From contig NZ_CAJZAH010000002.1 of assembly GCF_914271545.1 (NCBI RefSeq), positions 992,001 to 1,056,000 of the forward strand: DNA of 64,000 nt. Direction: 5' to 3'. A program made the position numbers and the translations under genes. The notes under the pieces are model-generated. The model was not told the origin of the DNA and did no database searches. It saw nothing but the letters and a program-made list of their open reading frames with translations. The DNA is from Cupriavidus respiraculi (GTDB lineage: Bacteria > Pseudomonadota > Gammaproteobacteria > Burkholderiales > Burkholderiaceae). This document shows positions 47,579 through 56,208 of this stretch, piece by piece; the stretch's first letter is position 1, and each line of letters opens with the position of its first letter.

Positions 47579-49205
47579 TCCCGACCTGAACCCGTCCTTT
47601 CCCCCGCCGGTACCCGACCCGGTGCGCCGGCGCCGGGCGCGCTGGCTGCCCTCGGTGGTCTGGCTGATTCCGATCGTGGCCGCGGTCGTGGGGCTGTCGC
47701 TGCTCGCGCGCACCCTGTCCGAGCGCGGGCCGGACATCCAGGTCACCTTCCGCACCGCCGAGGGCCTGGTCCCAGGCAAGACGCCGGTGCGCTACAAGGA
47801 TGTCGATATCGGGCTGGTGAAATCGGTGCGGCTCGCGGCGGACCGTTCGTATGTGGTCGCCAATATCGCGCTGACCAAGGACGCGGAAGGCTTCGCCGTC
47901 AAGGACTCGCGCTTCTGGGTGGTGCGTCCGCGGCTGGCCGTCAGCGGCGTATCGGGGCTGGAGACGCTGCTGTCCGGCTCCTACGTCGGGGTCGACGCGG
48001 GCAAGTCCGAAGAAGAGGTCAGCGTGTTCACCGGCCTGGAGGAACCGCCGGTGGTCACCACCGATTCGTCGGGCAAGCAGTTCGTGCTGCGCGCGGCGGA
48101 CCTGGGCTCGCTCGATATCGGCTCGCCGGTCTACTACCGCCGCGTGCAGGTGGGCCAGGTGGTGGCCTACCAGCTCGAGCCCAACGGCCGCGACATCACG
48201 CTGCGCGTGTTCGTGAACAAGCCGTACGACACGCTGGTGACCGCCGACACGCGCTTCTGGCACGCCAGCGGTGTGGACCTGAAGCTGGACGCGGGCGGCT
48301 TCAAGCTCTCCACGCAATCGCTGGTGACGGTGCTGCTGGGCGGCGTGGCCTTCCAGGCCCCGGACGATTCGCCCGCGCGCGATCCCGTGGCGGAGAACAC
48401 GCAGTTCCTGCTCGCTGGCGACCAGACCGAGGCGATGCGCGCGGCCGACGAACTGGCTCCGACCCTCGCGGTGCTCAACTTCGACCAGTCGGTGCGCGGC
48501 CTGTCGCCGGGCGCGCCCGTGGACTTCCGCGGCGTGGTGGTCGGCCAGGTGCGCTCGATCGGCATCGACTATGTCCGCGAAACGCGGTCGTTCCGGCTCC
48601 CCGTGGTGGTCGAGCTCTATCCGGCGCGCATGGGTTTCAAGCTGGACGACGTGGAGAACCAGCAGCGCGCCCGGGTCATCGTCGAGAACATGATCAAGCG
48701 CGGATTCCGCGCGCAGCTGCGCACCGGCAATCTGCTCACGGGGCAACTCTACGTCGCGCTGGACTTCTTCCCGAAGGCCGGCCCGGCTAACGTCAACCTC
48801 GACGCGCCGATCGCCGAACTGCCGACCACGGCGGGCGCGCTCGACGAACTGCAGGCCAAGCTCGGCGACATCGTCACCAAGCTCGGCAAGGTGCCGTTCG
48901 ACGAGATCGGCCAGGACCTGCGCAAGACGGTCGCCTCGCTGAACACCACGCTGGCCAGCGCGGACAAGCTCGTGCGCCAGTTGCAGGGCGACGTCGCGCC
49001 GGAGGTGCTGGCGGCGCTGCAGGATGCGCGCAAGACGCTGAACGCGGCCAACGGCACGCTGTCCTCCGACGCGCCCCTGCAGCAGGACACGCGCCGCATG
49101 ATGCAGGAACTGACGCGCACCGCGGTCTCGCTGCGGGCGCTGACCGACTACCTCGAACGCCATCCCGAAGCGCTGCTGCGCGGCAAGACGGAGAAAGACA
49201 AGTGA
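47571..49205 (+). CDS. pqiB: PqiB, MCE-domain (MlaD-like) transport protein
   Basis: A 544-residue protein with one N-terminal membrane anchor (about 22-44) and three tandem MCE domains. Each repeats the pattern FRTAEGL, (V/L)RAADLG..GSPVYYRRV, and FDQSVRGLSPGAPVDFRGVVVGQV. The final part is a long amphipathic helix region. PqiB forms a periplasm-spanning tube for lipids. PqiA units supply the inner-membrane base and PqiC the outer-membrane lipoprotein. Confidence 0.95.
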   Translation: MPDPDLNPSFPPPVPDPVRRRRARWLPSVVWLIPIVAAVVGLSLLARTLSERGPDIQVTFRTAEGLVPGKTPVRYKDVDIGLVKSVRLAADRSYVVANIALTKDAEGFAVKDSRFWVVRPRLAVSGVSGLETLLSGSYVGVDAGKSEEEVSVFTGLEEPPVVTTDSSGKQFVLRAADLGSLDIGSPVYYRRVQVGQVVAYQLEPNGRDITLRVFVNKPYDTLVTADTRFWHASGVDLKLDAGGFKLSTQSLVTVLLGGVAFQAPDDSPARDPVAENTQFLLAGDQTEAMRAADELAPTLAVLNFDQSVRGLSPGAPVDFRGVVVGQVRSIGIDYVRETRSFRLPVVVELYPARMGFKLDDVENQQRARVIVENMIKRGFRAQLRTGNLLTGQLYVALDFFPKAGPANVNLDAPIAELPTTAGALDELQAKLGDIVTKLGKVPFDEIGQDLRKTVASLNTTLASADKLVRQLQGDVAPEVLAALQDARKTLNAANGTLSSDAPLQQDTRRMMQELTRTAVSLRALTDYLERHPEALLRGKTEKDK

Positions 49206-49840
49206 CCCATCGCATCGTTTCGCCGCTGCCGCGCCACGCCCGCTGGCTCAGCGCCATCGCGGCCGCCACGCTGCTTGCCGCGTGCGCTTCGCCGGAACCC
49301 CGGCTCTATACGCTGGCGGCCGGCGCCGAGCCTGCGTCCGCGGCCGCCACGGCAGCGTCCCCCACAGCCGCGCAACCGGTCTGGATCGAGGTCGCACCCG
49401 TGCGCGTGCCCGAGCGCCTCAACCGCAAGCAGCTGGTGGTGCGGGACGGAGGCGGCGATGCGCTGACCCTGCTGGAGCAGTCGCGCTGGTCCGCGCCGTT
49501 GCCGGACGAACTGCGCGATGCGCTGTCGCAGCGCCTGCAGGTGGTGCTCGGCGCGGTCGATGTCTATCAGCAGGGTCTGTCGGACGTGCAGCCGCTGTAC
49601 CGCGTCACCACCGAGGTCATCCGCATGGACGCCGAGCTGGGGCAGCGCGCGGCGGCCACCATCAACTGGACCGTGCGGCGCCTGCCGGACGGCAAGATGG
49701 TCGCGGGCCGCACGCAGGCCGACTTGCCCGCGCCCGGCGGCGCGGAAGGCGTGGTGGCGGCGTATCGGCAGGTGGTGAACAACACGGCCGCCGATATCGC
49801 TGCGGCGATGGACGGGTTGCGATTGAACGCGGCGCGTTGA
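49202..49840 (+). CDS. pqiC: PqiC-like lipoprotein (ABC-type transport auxiliary)
   Basis: A 212-residue protein with a lipoprotein signal ending LLAAC (lipidated Cys near 29) and an ABC_trans_aux-type domain starting RLYTLAAG. It matches PqiC (YmbA), which anchors the PqiB tube at the outer membrane. It overlaps pqiB by ATGA-like 4 nt and ends the operon. Confidence 0.93.
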   Translation: MTHRIVSPLPRHARWLSAIAAATLLAACASPEPRLYTLAAGAEPASAAATAASPTAAQPVWIEVAPVRVPERLNRKQLVVRDGGGDALTLLEQSRWSAPLPDELRDALSQRLQVVLGAVDVYQQGLSDVQPLYRVTTEVIRMDAELGQRAAATINWTVRRLPDGKMVAGRTQADLPAPGGAEGVVAAYRQVVNNTAADIAAAMDGLRLNAAR

Positions 49841-49858
49841 GCGGGCGTTCGGTTTGCT

Positions 49859-49884
49859 CCCCTCTCCCCCTCGCGGGAGAGGGG
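49859..49884. repeat. Hairpin-forming GC-rich intergenic repeat
   Basis: Perfect 10-bp arms CCCCTCTCCC and GGGAGAGGGG with a 6-nt loop, followed by CGGGGGTGAGGGTG. This pattern is a common extragenic repeat in proteobacterial genomes and may also act as a terminator for pqiABC. Confidence 0.7.
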
Positions 49885-49965
49885 CGGGGGTGAGGGTGAC
49901 GGCGCGCCACGCCGCAAGCGCCGAGCCCACCCCCGCCCACCTCCCGCATCGCAACACACAACCTC

Positions 49966-49995
49966 CTTGACGCACCATCGACGCGCTATGTATAA
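49966..49995 (+). promoter_or_regulatory. Putative promoter of the amidohydrolase-UbiD operon
   Basis: TTGACG (49966-49971, 5/6) and TATAAA (49990-49995, 5/6) separated by 18 bases, 233 nt before the first amidohydrolase gene. Confidence 0.55.
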
Positions 49996-50227
49996 AGAGC
50001 GCGTGGGTAGAAGCGGTCGATTGAACAGCAGCGGTGCAATGCCGCGACGTTCAACTGGAGATTGCTCACTGACGGAGTGTTTCGTCGGTGGCGCGATTTC
50101 CCAACGGCTCCCCTGACAAAGACTCCCGATAGCAGCATGCACCGACGACCCGTCCGGATGCCCCCTGGCCTCCGGCGCGCGCCATCGCGCATGCGTGTCC
50201 AACCTAGTCATTGTTAGGGGATCTCCC

Positions 50228-51130
50228 ATGATCATCGACACCAGCTGTTATCCGACGAACCTGGTGGACCTGGCCTGGCGCCACGATGGCGACCCGTTCA
50301 CCGGCGAGCGCCTGATCCAGATGATGGATGGCCCGTTCACGATCAACGGCAAGCCGCGCCGCATCGACAAGGCCTTTATCCAGCCGCCGCAGGGCAACAC
50401 GATCTACACCTTCACCGACGGCGAGAAGTCGGGCGCCGAATCGATCGACGCGTACATGGCCTACACCGTCGAGATGGTGCGCAAGTACCCGGACCGGCTG
50501 ATCGGCTGCTTCGTCTACAACCCGCGCTGCGGCGTGGAGAACGGCGTCAACGCGATCGAGCACTACGTCACGAAGCTCGGCTTCAAGATGGTCCAGTTCC
50601 AGGCCAACATGCACGCCTACCGGCCGGATCGCGCGCTGGACTGGCTGCGCCCGGCGCTGCAGAAATGCGCCGAGCTCGGCGTGCTGGTCAAGCTGCATAC
50701 CGGCGACGGTCCCTACAGCATTCCCACCGAATGGGTGCCGATGATCAAGGAATTTCCCACGGTCAATTTCATCATGGCCCACTTCGGCGTGCAGACCGGC
50801 GGCGTCTACTGCTTCGAGCCGTTCCAGATGGCGATGGACATGCCCAACGTCTATTGCGAATCGGCCTGGTGCCTGCAATCGCGCATCGTCGAGTTCGCCA
50901 AGGTGCTGCCCAAACACAAGATCCTCTTTGGTTCCGACACCCCGCCCAACGAACCGGGCATGTGGCTGCGCCTGCTGGAAGTGCTGTGTTTCGAGCCGCC
51001 GCAGGGCCTGAACCTGGACGAAGACACGCTGGAGGACTACCTGGGCAACAACCTGGCCCGCATGATCGGCCTGGAGCCGACGCCGGTACCGCGCACGCTC
51101 GAAGAAGCGCAGGCGCGCCTGGCGGCGTGA
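50228..51130 (+). CDS. Amidohydrolase-2 family protein with altered metal motif
   Basis: A 300-residue protein of the amidohydrolase-2 (ACMSD/decarboxylase-like) family, an alpha/beta barrel. The usual N-terminal HxH metal ligands are absent: MIIDTSCYPT replaces the paralogue's MIIDTHLHPT, so His6 and His8 become Ser and Tyr. Later ligands are kept: His in LHTGDGP, His in MAHFG, Asp in GSDTPP. It resembles the next gene closely along its whole length. It may be a partner subunit or have a changed catalytic site. ATG 50228 is used; an upstream frame start is not supported. Function in a decarboxylation/hydrolysis step is inferred. Confidence 0.92.
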   Translation: MIIDTSCYPTNLVDLAWRHDGDPFTGERLIQMMDGPFTINGKPRRIDKAFIQPPQGNTIYTFTDGEKSGAESIDAYMAYTVEMVRKYPDRLIGCFVYNPRCGVENGVNAIEHYVTKLGFKMVQFQANMHAYRPDRALDWLRPALQKCAELGVLVKLHTGDGPYSIPTEWVPMIKEFPTVNFIMAHFGVQTGGVYCFEPFQMAMDMPNVYCESAWCLQSRIVEFAKVLPKHKILFGSDTPPNEPGMWLRLLEVLCFEPPQGLNLDEDTLEDYLGNNLARMIGLEPTPVPRTLEEAQARLAA

Positions 51131-51185
51131 GGCCGGCGCACGTGCGCCACGCCCGCGCCAACGACAACGGATCCGGAGACACGAC

Positions 51186-52100
51186 ATGATCATCGATACC
51201 CATCTGCACCCCACCAATCTCGTCGACGAGGCCTGGCGCCACACCGGCGAGCCCTTCACCGGCGAACGCCTGCTCAAGATGATGGACGGCCCGTACATGA
51301 TCAACGGCAAGCCGCGCCGCATCGACATGGGCTTTATCCAGCCGCCGCCGGGCAACACCGGCTACCGCGACGGCAACCGCCGCGGCCGCGAAGGCATTCG
51401 CGACTACATGGCCTATGTCGCCAGCCTGTGCCAGAAGTACCCCGACCGCTTCATCGGCAACTTCACCTTCAACCCGCGCTGGGGCCCGGAGGAAGGCGCG
51501 CAGGAGCTGGAATTCCATATCCGGGAATATGGCTTCAAGATGGTCAAGCTGCATGCCAACATGCACGGCTACCGGCCGGACCGTGCGCTGGACTGGCTGC
51601 GTCCCGCGATGAAGGTCTGCGCCAAGTACAACACGGTCGTGCTGATTCACACCGGCGACGGGCCCTACACCATCCCGACGATGTTCTACCCGGTGATCCG
51701 CGAATTCCCGATGGTCAATTTCATCATCGGGCACTTCGGCATCCAGACCGGCGGCAACTATTCGTTCGAGGCGTTCTGGATGGCGATGGACACGCCCAAT
51801 GTCTATTGCGAATCGGGCTGGTGCTTCCAGTCGCGCATCGTCGAGTTCGCGCGGCAGCTGCCGCGCAACAAGATCGTGTTCGGCACCGACACGCCGCCCA
51901 ACGAGCCGGGCATGTGGCTGCGCGAGCTGGAGATGCTGTGCGGTCCGGCGCCGCAGGGCATGGACCTGGACGAGGACGGGCTGGAGGACTACATGGGCAA
52001 CAACATCGCCCGGCTGGTCGGCATCGAGCCGACCGCTCCGCCGAAGACGCAGGAGGAGGCCCAGGCACGGCTCAAGGACACCTACGCCAGTACGCGGTAG
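51186..52100 (+). CDS. Amidohydrolase-2 family protein (metal-dependent hydrolase/decarboxylase)
   Basis: A 304-residue paralogue of the preceding gene with the intact metal set: DTHLHPT (His6, His8), HTGDGP, IGHFG and GTDTPP. The family includes non-oxidative decarboxylases such as ACMSD, gamma-resorcylate decarboxylase and isoorotate decarboxylase, and lactone or C-C hydrolases. With UbiD and a molybdenum hydroxylase nearby, a role in breakdown of an aromatic or heteroaromatic acid is likely. RBS GGAGAC precedes the ATG. A zinc chaperone (CobW-like) lies at the cluster end. Confidence 0.93.
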   Translation: MIIDTHLHPTNLVDEAWRHTGEPFTGERLLKMMDGPYMINGKPRRIDMGFIQPPPGNTGYRDGNRRGREGIRDYMAYVASLCQKYPDRFIGNFTFNPRWGPEEGAQELEFHIREYGFKMVKLHANMHGYRPDRALDWLRPAMKVCAKYNTVVLIHTGDGPYTIPTMFYPVIREFPMVNFIIGHFGIQTGGNYSFEAFWMAMDTPNVYCESGWCFQSRIVEFARQLPRNKIVFGTDTPPNEPGMWLRELEMLCGPAPQGMDLDEDGLEDYMGNNIARLVGIEPTAPPKTQEEAQARLKDTYASTR

Positions 52101-52179
52101 CCCTTCTCGCCGCTCCAGCAGTTCCTTTCGCAGTTCTTTCCGCAGGCAGGCATGGCACGGTGGCCGGGCGATCCGGCCG

Positions 52180-52200
52180 CCGGGGCAGCCTTCGCCCCGG
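52180..52200. other. Intra-operon hairpin before the UbiD gene
   Basis: CCGGGGC (52180-52186) and GCCCCGG (52194-52200) over a 7-nt loop. No T-run, so it may protect or attenuate the message rather than terminate it. Confidence 0.4.
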
Positions 52201-52225
52201 CAACCCCAGAGCACAGGAGCCGAGC

Positions 52226-53677
52226 ATGAACTCGCCCACCGCGCCTCGCCCCGTCCAGGCCCCGCCGGCCGCGGCATCCCCGCCGTTCCGCGATACCTCG
52301 CAGGACTTCCATCAATTCCTCGCCGCCTATCGCGAGGCCTTTCCCGACGACGTCCTGCATATCCGCGAGCCGGTGGGCGCCAACCAGGATCCCACCGCAC
52401 TGGTGTGGGCGCTGGCCGCGCAGGGCCGCCATCCCGCGCTGGTCTTCGACCGCGTCGACGGCCTGGGCGCGCCGCTGGTGACGAATCTGTTCGCCTCGCG
52501 CGAACGCGTGGGCCGCATGCTGGGCGGCGTGCCGCCGGCGGGCATCCACGCGGAATACCAGGCGCGCAGCCGCCGCATGGTGGCGCCGCGCGTGCAGGAC
52601 AGCGGCGCGGTCACGGCGCGCGTGCAGACGCACGACATCGACCTGCGCGGCATTCCCGCGATCCAGCATTTCGCCAGCGATCGCGGGCCGTACATCACCA
52701 ACGCCATCCTGATCGCCGAGGACCCGGACACGGGCATCGGCAACGCCAGCTATCACCGCTCGATGCTGCACTCGCCGACGGAGATCGCCACCAGCCTGCA
52801 TTCGCGCGGCCACCTGTGGCGCATGTTGCAGCGGGCCACCGAACTCGGGCGGCCGCTGCCGGTGGCGATGGTGATCGGGGCCCATCCGCTGTTCATGCTG
52901 GCCGGCGCCGCGCGGCTGCCTTTCGGCGTCGACGAGCGCCACGTGGCCGGCGGCCTGTTCGGCGCGCCGCTGGAGGTCGTGCGCACGCCGTGCCACGGCA
53001 TCCTCGTGCCGGCGCACGCGGAGATCGTGCTCGAAGGCGTGATCGATCCGCACGCGCGCGTCGACGAAGGTCCGTTCGGCGAGTTCACCGGCTATTCGTC
53101 GGACCGCTCCACCAACAATCTGCTGCGGGTGCAGAGCGTGATGCGGCGCGCCGATGCGTGGCTGGTCGACGTGGTCGGCGGCAATTCCGCCGAGCACCTG
53201 AACCTCGGGCGCATTCCCCGGGAATCGGAGATGGTGGAGAAGCTGCGCGAGCGCTTCCCCGGCGTCACCGCCGTGCACTACCCCAGCTCGGGCACGCATT
53301 TCCACGCCTACGTCGCGCTGCGGCAGACGCGTCCGGGCGAGGCGCGCCAGGTCATGCTGGGCCTGCTGGGATGGGATCCCTACCTGAAGACGGTGGTGGC
53401 GGTCGACGAGGACGTGGACATCACGCGCGACGAGGAAGTGCTGTGGGCCATGGCCACGCATCTGCAGCCGCACCTGGACGTGGTGGTGATCGACGGCCTG
53501 CCCGGCAGCGCGCTCGACCCATCCGCCTCCGGCGTGGGCACCACGTCCCGCATGGGGCTGGACGCCACGCGCGGGCCGTCGTTCGACGGCGTGCGCGCGC
53601 GCATCGACGGGGCGGCCATGGAACGGGCCGCGGCGCTGCTGGCGCGGCTGGACCGTGGCGGCGCGCACGGACCCTAG
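52226..53677 (+). CDS. UbiD family (prenyl-FMN-dependent) decarboxylase
   Basis: A 483-residue enzyme of the UbiD superfamily, which uses prenylated FMN to decarboxylate unsaturated or aromatic acids. The signature EGPFGEFTGYSSD with the catalytic Glu and the cofactor-loop region ITNAILIAEDPDTG are present, as is LEGVIDPHARVD. RBS AGGAG precedes the ATG at 52226. The needed UbiX-type synthase is encoded at 60939. HmfF-like or phenolic-acid decarboxylases are relatives; the actual substrate is not clear. It follows the two amidohydrolase genes. Confidence 0.93.
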   Translation: MNSPTAPRPVQAPPAAASPPFRDTSQDFHQFLAAYREAFPDDVLHIREPVGANQDPTALVWALAAQGRHPALVFDRVDGLGAPLVTNLFASRERVGRMLGGVPPAGIHAEYQARSRRMVAPRVQDSGAVTARVQTHDIDLRGIPAIQHFASDRGPYITNAILIAEDPDTGIGNASYHRSMLHSPTEIATSLHSRGHLWRMLQRATELGRPLPVAMVIGAHPLFMLAGAARLPFGVDERHVAGGLFGAPLEVVRTPCHGILVPAHAEIVLEGVIDPHARVDEGPFGEFTGYSSDRSTNNLLRVQSVMRRADAWLVDVVGGNSAEHLNLGRIPRESEMVEKLRERFPGVTAVHYPSSGTHFHAYVALRQTRPGEARQVMLGLLGWDPYLKTVVAVDEDVDITRDEEVLWAMATHLQPHLDVVVIDGLPGSALDPSASGVGTTSRMGLDATRGPSFDGVRARIDGAAMERAAALLARLDRGGAHGP

Positions 53678-53694
53678 GGATAACCCCCTTGAAA

Positions 53695-53733
53695 CGGCGG
53701 ATTCATCGTTAAACCCGATCGATAAATCCGCCG
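53695..53733. promoter_or_regulatory. Long inverted repeat upstream of the permease, LysR-type operator candidate
   Basis: CGGCGGATT (53695-53703) and AATCCGCCG (53725-53733) form perfect 9-bp arms over 21 bases; allowing mismatches, the match extends to 13 of 16. The right half, CGATCGATAAATCCG (53716-53730), recurs as CGATCAATTAATCCG at 57203-57217 in front of the molybdenum hydroxylase genes. Confidence 0.65.
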
Positions 53734-53906
53734 CGACCGTTGTACCCTCCCGCCGCGGCTGCAATGCTGGACTCAGCGACGACACAGGCGCGGGCATCGC
53801 GACAAGGATGGCGACGACCATCCCGCACAGGAAACCGCCGGCGATACCGAAGGGCGACGAGACGCACCGCGGCGCGACCGGCGTGGTACCGACCAAAGGA
53901 GACAGC

Positions 53907-55298
53907 ATGAACCCCACCATGCCCGCGCAAGGGACGAGCCCCGTGCATCCCGTCGACGAAGTCCTGCCACCCACCCGGTTGCTCGCCCTCGGGTTGCAGC
54001 ACGTGTTGGTCATGTACGCCGGCGCCATCGCCGTGCCCATGATCATCGGCGGCGCACTCAAGCTGCCCAAGGACCAGATCGCCTTTCTGATCGCCGCGGA
54101 CCTCTTCTGCTGCGGCCTCGTGACGATGATCCAGAGCATCGGCATCTGGAAGGTCGGCATCCGCCTTCCCGTGATGATGGGCGTGACCTTCACCGCCATC
54201 GCCCCGATCATCGCCACCGGCTCCAACCCCGCGCTGGGCCTGCCGGCCGTCTTCGGCGCGGTGATGGTCGCCGGCATCTTCACCTGCATCGCCGCGCCGT
54301 ACGTCGGCAAGATGGTGCGCTGGTTCCCGCCGGTGGTGACGGGCACGGTGGTGCTGGTGATCGGCATCTCGCTGATGCGCGTGGGCATCAACTGGGCCGC
54401 GGGCGGCAATCCGACGCTCAACACGGCGGCCGGTCCCGTGCCCAATCCGGAGTTCGGCGTGCCCGCGAACATCGCCATCGCCACCGCGGTGCTGTGCACG
54501 GTGCTGGCGCTGGTGGCCTTCGCGCGCGGCTTCCTGTGCAACGTGGCGGTGCTGATCGGCATCGGCGTGGGCTTCGCCATCGCGCTGTCGCTGGGCAAGG
54601 TCAGCTTCGACGGCCTGCACAACGCGCGCTGGGTCGAGTTCATCACGCCCTTCCACTTCGGCTGGCCGACCTTCGACGCCATGACTGCGGTCACGCTGTG
54701 CGTGGTGATGATGGTCATCATGATCGAGGGCGTGGGCCAGTTCCTCGCGCTGGGCGAGATCGTCGGCCGGCGGATCGGGCCGGACGATCTGGCACGCGGG
54801 CTGCGGGCGGACGGGGTGGGCGCGCTGGTCGGCGCCGTCTTCAACACCTTCACCTACACCTCCTACGCGCAGAACGTGGGACTGGTGCAGGTCACCGGCG
54901 TGCGCAGCCGCTGGGTCTGCGCCACGGCCGGCGGCCTGCTGGTGGTGCTGGGGTGCCTGCCCAAGCTGGCTTTCTTCGCCGCCTCGATCCCGCAGTACGT
55001 GCTGGGCGGCGCGGCGCTGGTGATGTTCGGCATGGTGGCGGCGACGGGCGTGCGCATCCTCGGCCATGTGGACTTCGTCGAGAACAAGAAGAACGCCTAC
55101 ATCGTCGCGGTCAGCGTGGCGCTGGGCATGATCCCGCTGGTCTCGGACAAGTTCTTCTCGAAGATGCCGGAGCTGCTGGCCAAGTTCTGCCAGAACGGCA
55201 TCCTGCTCGGCACGCTGACGGCGGTGCTGCTGAACCTGCTGTTCAATGCGCGCTCGCCCGCGCCGCAGCCCCACGCGCTGGCCAAGGAAGCGGCCTGA
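53907..55298 (+). CDS. NCS2 family nucleobase/aromatic permease (xanthine/uracil permease-like)
   Basis: A 463-residue inner-membrane symporter with fourteen expected helices and the NCS2 pattern: GLQHVLVMYAGAIAVPMIIGGAL, QSIGIWKVGIRLPVMMGVTFTAI, NTFTYTSYAQNVGLVQVTGVRSRW. NCS2 members take up purines, pyrimidines, ascorbate or urate-like heterocycles. AAAGGAGAC precedes the ATG. Together with UbiD and the molybdenum hydroxylase it suggests that a ring compound related to a nucleobase or heteroaromatic acid enters the cell here. A LysR gene follows after 7 nt. Confidence 0.93.
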   Translation: MNPTMPAQGTSPVHPVDEVLPPTRLLALGLQHVLVMYAGAIAVPMIIGGALKLPKDQIAFLIAADLFCCGLVTMIQSIGIWKVGIRLPVMMGVTFTAIAPIIATGSNPALGLPAVFGAVMVAGIFTCIAAPYVGKMVRWFPPVVTGTVVLVIGISLMRVGINWAAGGNPTLNTAAGPVPNPEFGVPANIAIATAVLCTVLALVAFARGFLCNVAVLIGIGVGFAIALSLGKVSFDGLHNARWVEFITPFHFGWPTFDAMTAVTLCVVMMVIMIEGVGQFLALGEIVGRRIGPDDLARGLRADGVGALVGAVFNTFTYTSYAQNVGLVQVTGVRSRWVCATAGGLLVVLGCLPKLAFFAASIPQYVLGGAALVMFGMVAATGVRILGHVDFVENKKNAYIVAVSVALGMIPLVSDKFFSKMPELLAKFCQNGILLGTLTAVLLNLLFNARSPAPQPHALAKEAA

Positions 55299-55305
55299 GC
55301 GCGCC

Positions 55306-56208
55306 ATGCTGCATCCGCCCCGTGTGTATCTGTACCTGGACGCCGTCGCGCGCTGCGGCTCCATCCGCAAGGCCGCCGAGCAGCTGCACGTGGCCTCGAC
55401 CGCGCTGAACCGCAAGATCCTCGAGGTCGAGGAACACGTGGGCACCGCGCTGTTCGAGCGGCTGCCGCGCGGCGTGCGTCCGACCGCCGCCGGCGAAGTG
55501 CTGGTGGCCACCATCCGGCGCGGGCTGGCCGACCTCGATGCGGCGGCCACGGAGATGGAGCAGTTGCGGGGACTGGTGCGCGGCACCGTGCGGGTGGGCT
55601 CGGTGGAATCGGTGGCCGCCGACTTCCTGCCCGAGGCCATCGGCTGTTATCAGGACCAGCATCGCGGTGTGCGATTCCACGTCGCCGTCGGCGGCACCGC
55701 CGAGCTGCTGGCCGCGCTGCGCGAGGACGAAGTCGACCTGCTGCTGGCGCACGACCCGCCTCCCTCGCCCTTCCTGCACGAGCTCGCGGTCTCGTCGCAG
55801 CCATTCTGCGCGATGATGCGGCCCGACCATCCGCTGGCCGGCCGGCGCGGGCTGCACCTGGCCGACTGCCAGCCCTATCCGGTGGCGCTGGGCCCGGAGT
55901 CCTTTGGCAGCCGCCGCGCGATCGAGGCCATCTGCGCGCGCAACCGGCTGAACCTGCGCGTCATGCTGGAGGCCACCACGGTGGAAATGCTCAAGGGCTT
56001 CGCGCGCCGGACCGGCGCCATCTGCTTCCAGTTCCACGCCGGCACCCTGCGCGAGGCGCGCCAGGGCACGCTGATTTCGGTGCCGCTGTCCGACCCCGAG
56101 CTGTCGATGGGCCGGCTGGTGCTGGGCGCACGCACCGGGCGCGCATTGCCGCCCGCCGCGGCCGCGTTCGCCGAGCACCTGAAGGCCGCGATGGAGGGGC
56201 TGCGCTAG
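55306..56208 (+). CDS. LysR family transcriptional regulator (cluster, downstream of permease)
   Basis: A 300-residue LysR regulator. HTH is at 5-65 (YLYLDAVARCGSIRKAAEQLHVASTALNRKILEVEEHVGTALFER), though GSIRKAA is less canonical, and the effector domain covers residues 90-300. It starts 7 nt after the permease stop, so it is co-transcribed with it, an unusual position for a LysR gene. Its stop overlaps the convergent second LysR gene by 4 nt. It probably senses a pathway compound. Confidence 0.92.
   Translation: MLHPPRVYLYLDAVARCGSIRKAAEQLHVASTALNRKILEVEEHVGTALFERLPRGVRPTAAGEVLVATIRRGLADLDAAATEMEQLRGLVRGTVRVGSVESVAADFLPEAIGCYQDQHRGVRFHVAVGGTAELLAALREDEVDLLLAHDPPPSPFLHELAVSSQPFCAMMRPDHPLAGRRGLHLADCQPYPVALGPESFGSRRAIEAICARNRLNLRVMLEATTVEMLKGFARRTGAICFQFHAGTLREARQGTLISVPLSDPELSMGRLVLGARTGRALPPAAAAFAEHLKAAMEGLR

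Larger units (their letters stand above)
49841..50227. other. Intergenic region ahead of the amidohydrolase cluster
   Basis: A 387-nt gap with a 10-bp hairpin repeat just after pqiC and a plausible promoter for the cluster at 49966-49995. The remaining leader of about 225 nt is unusual in length but shows no recognisable riboswitch. Confidence 0.5.
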
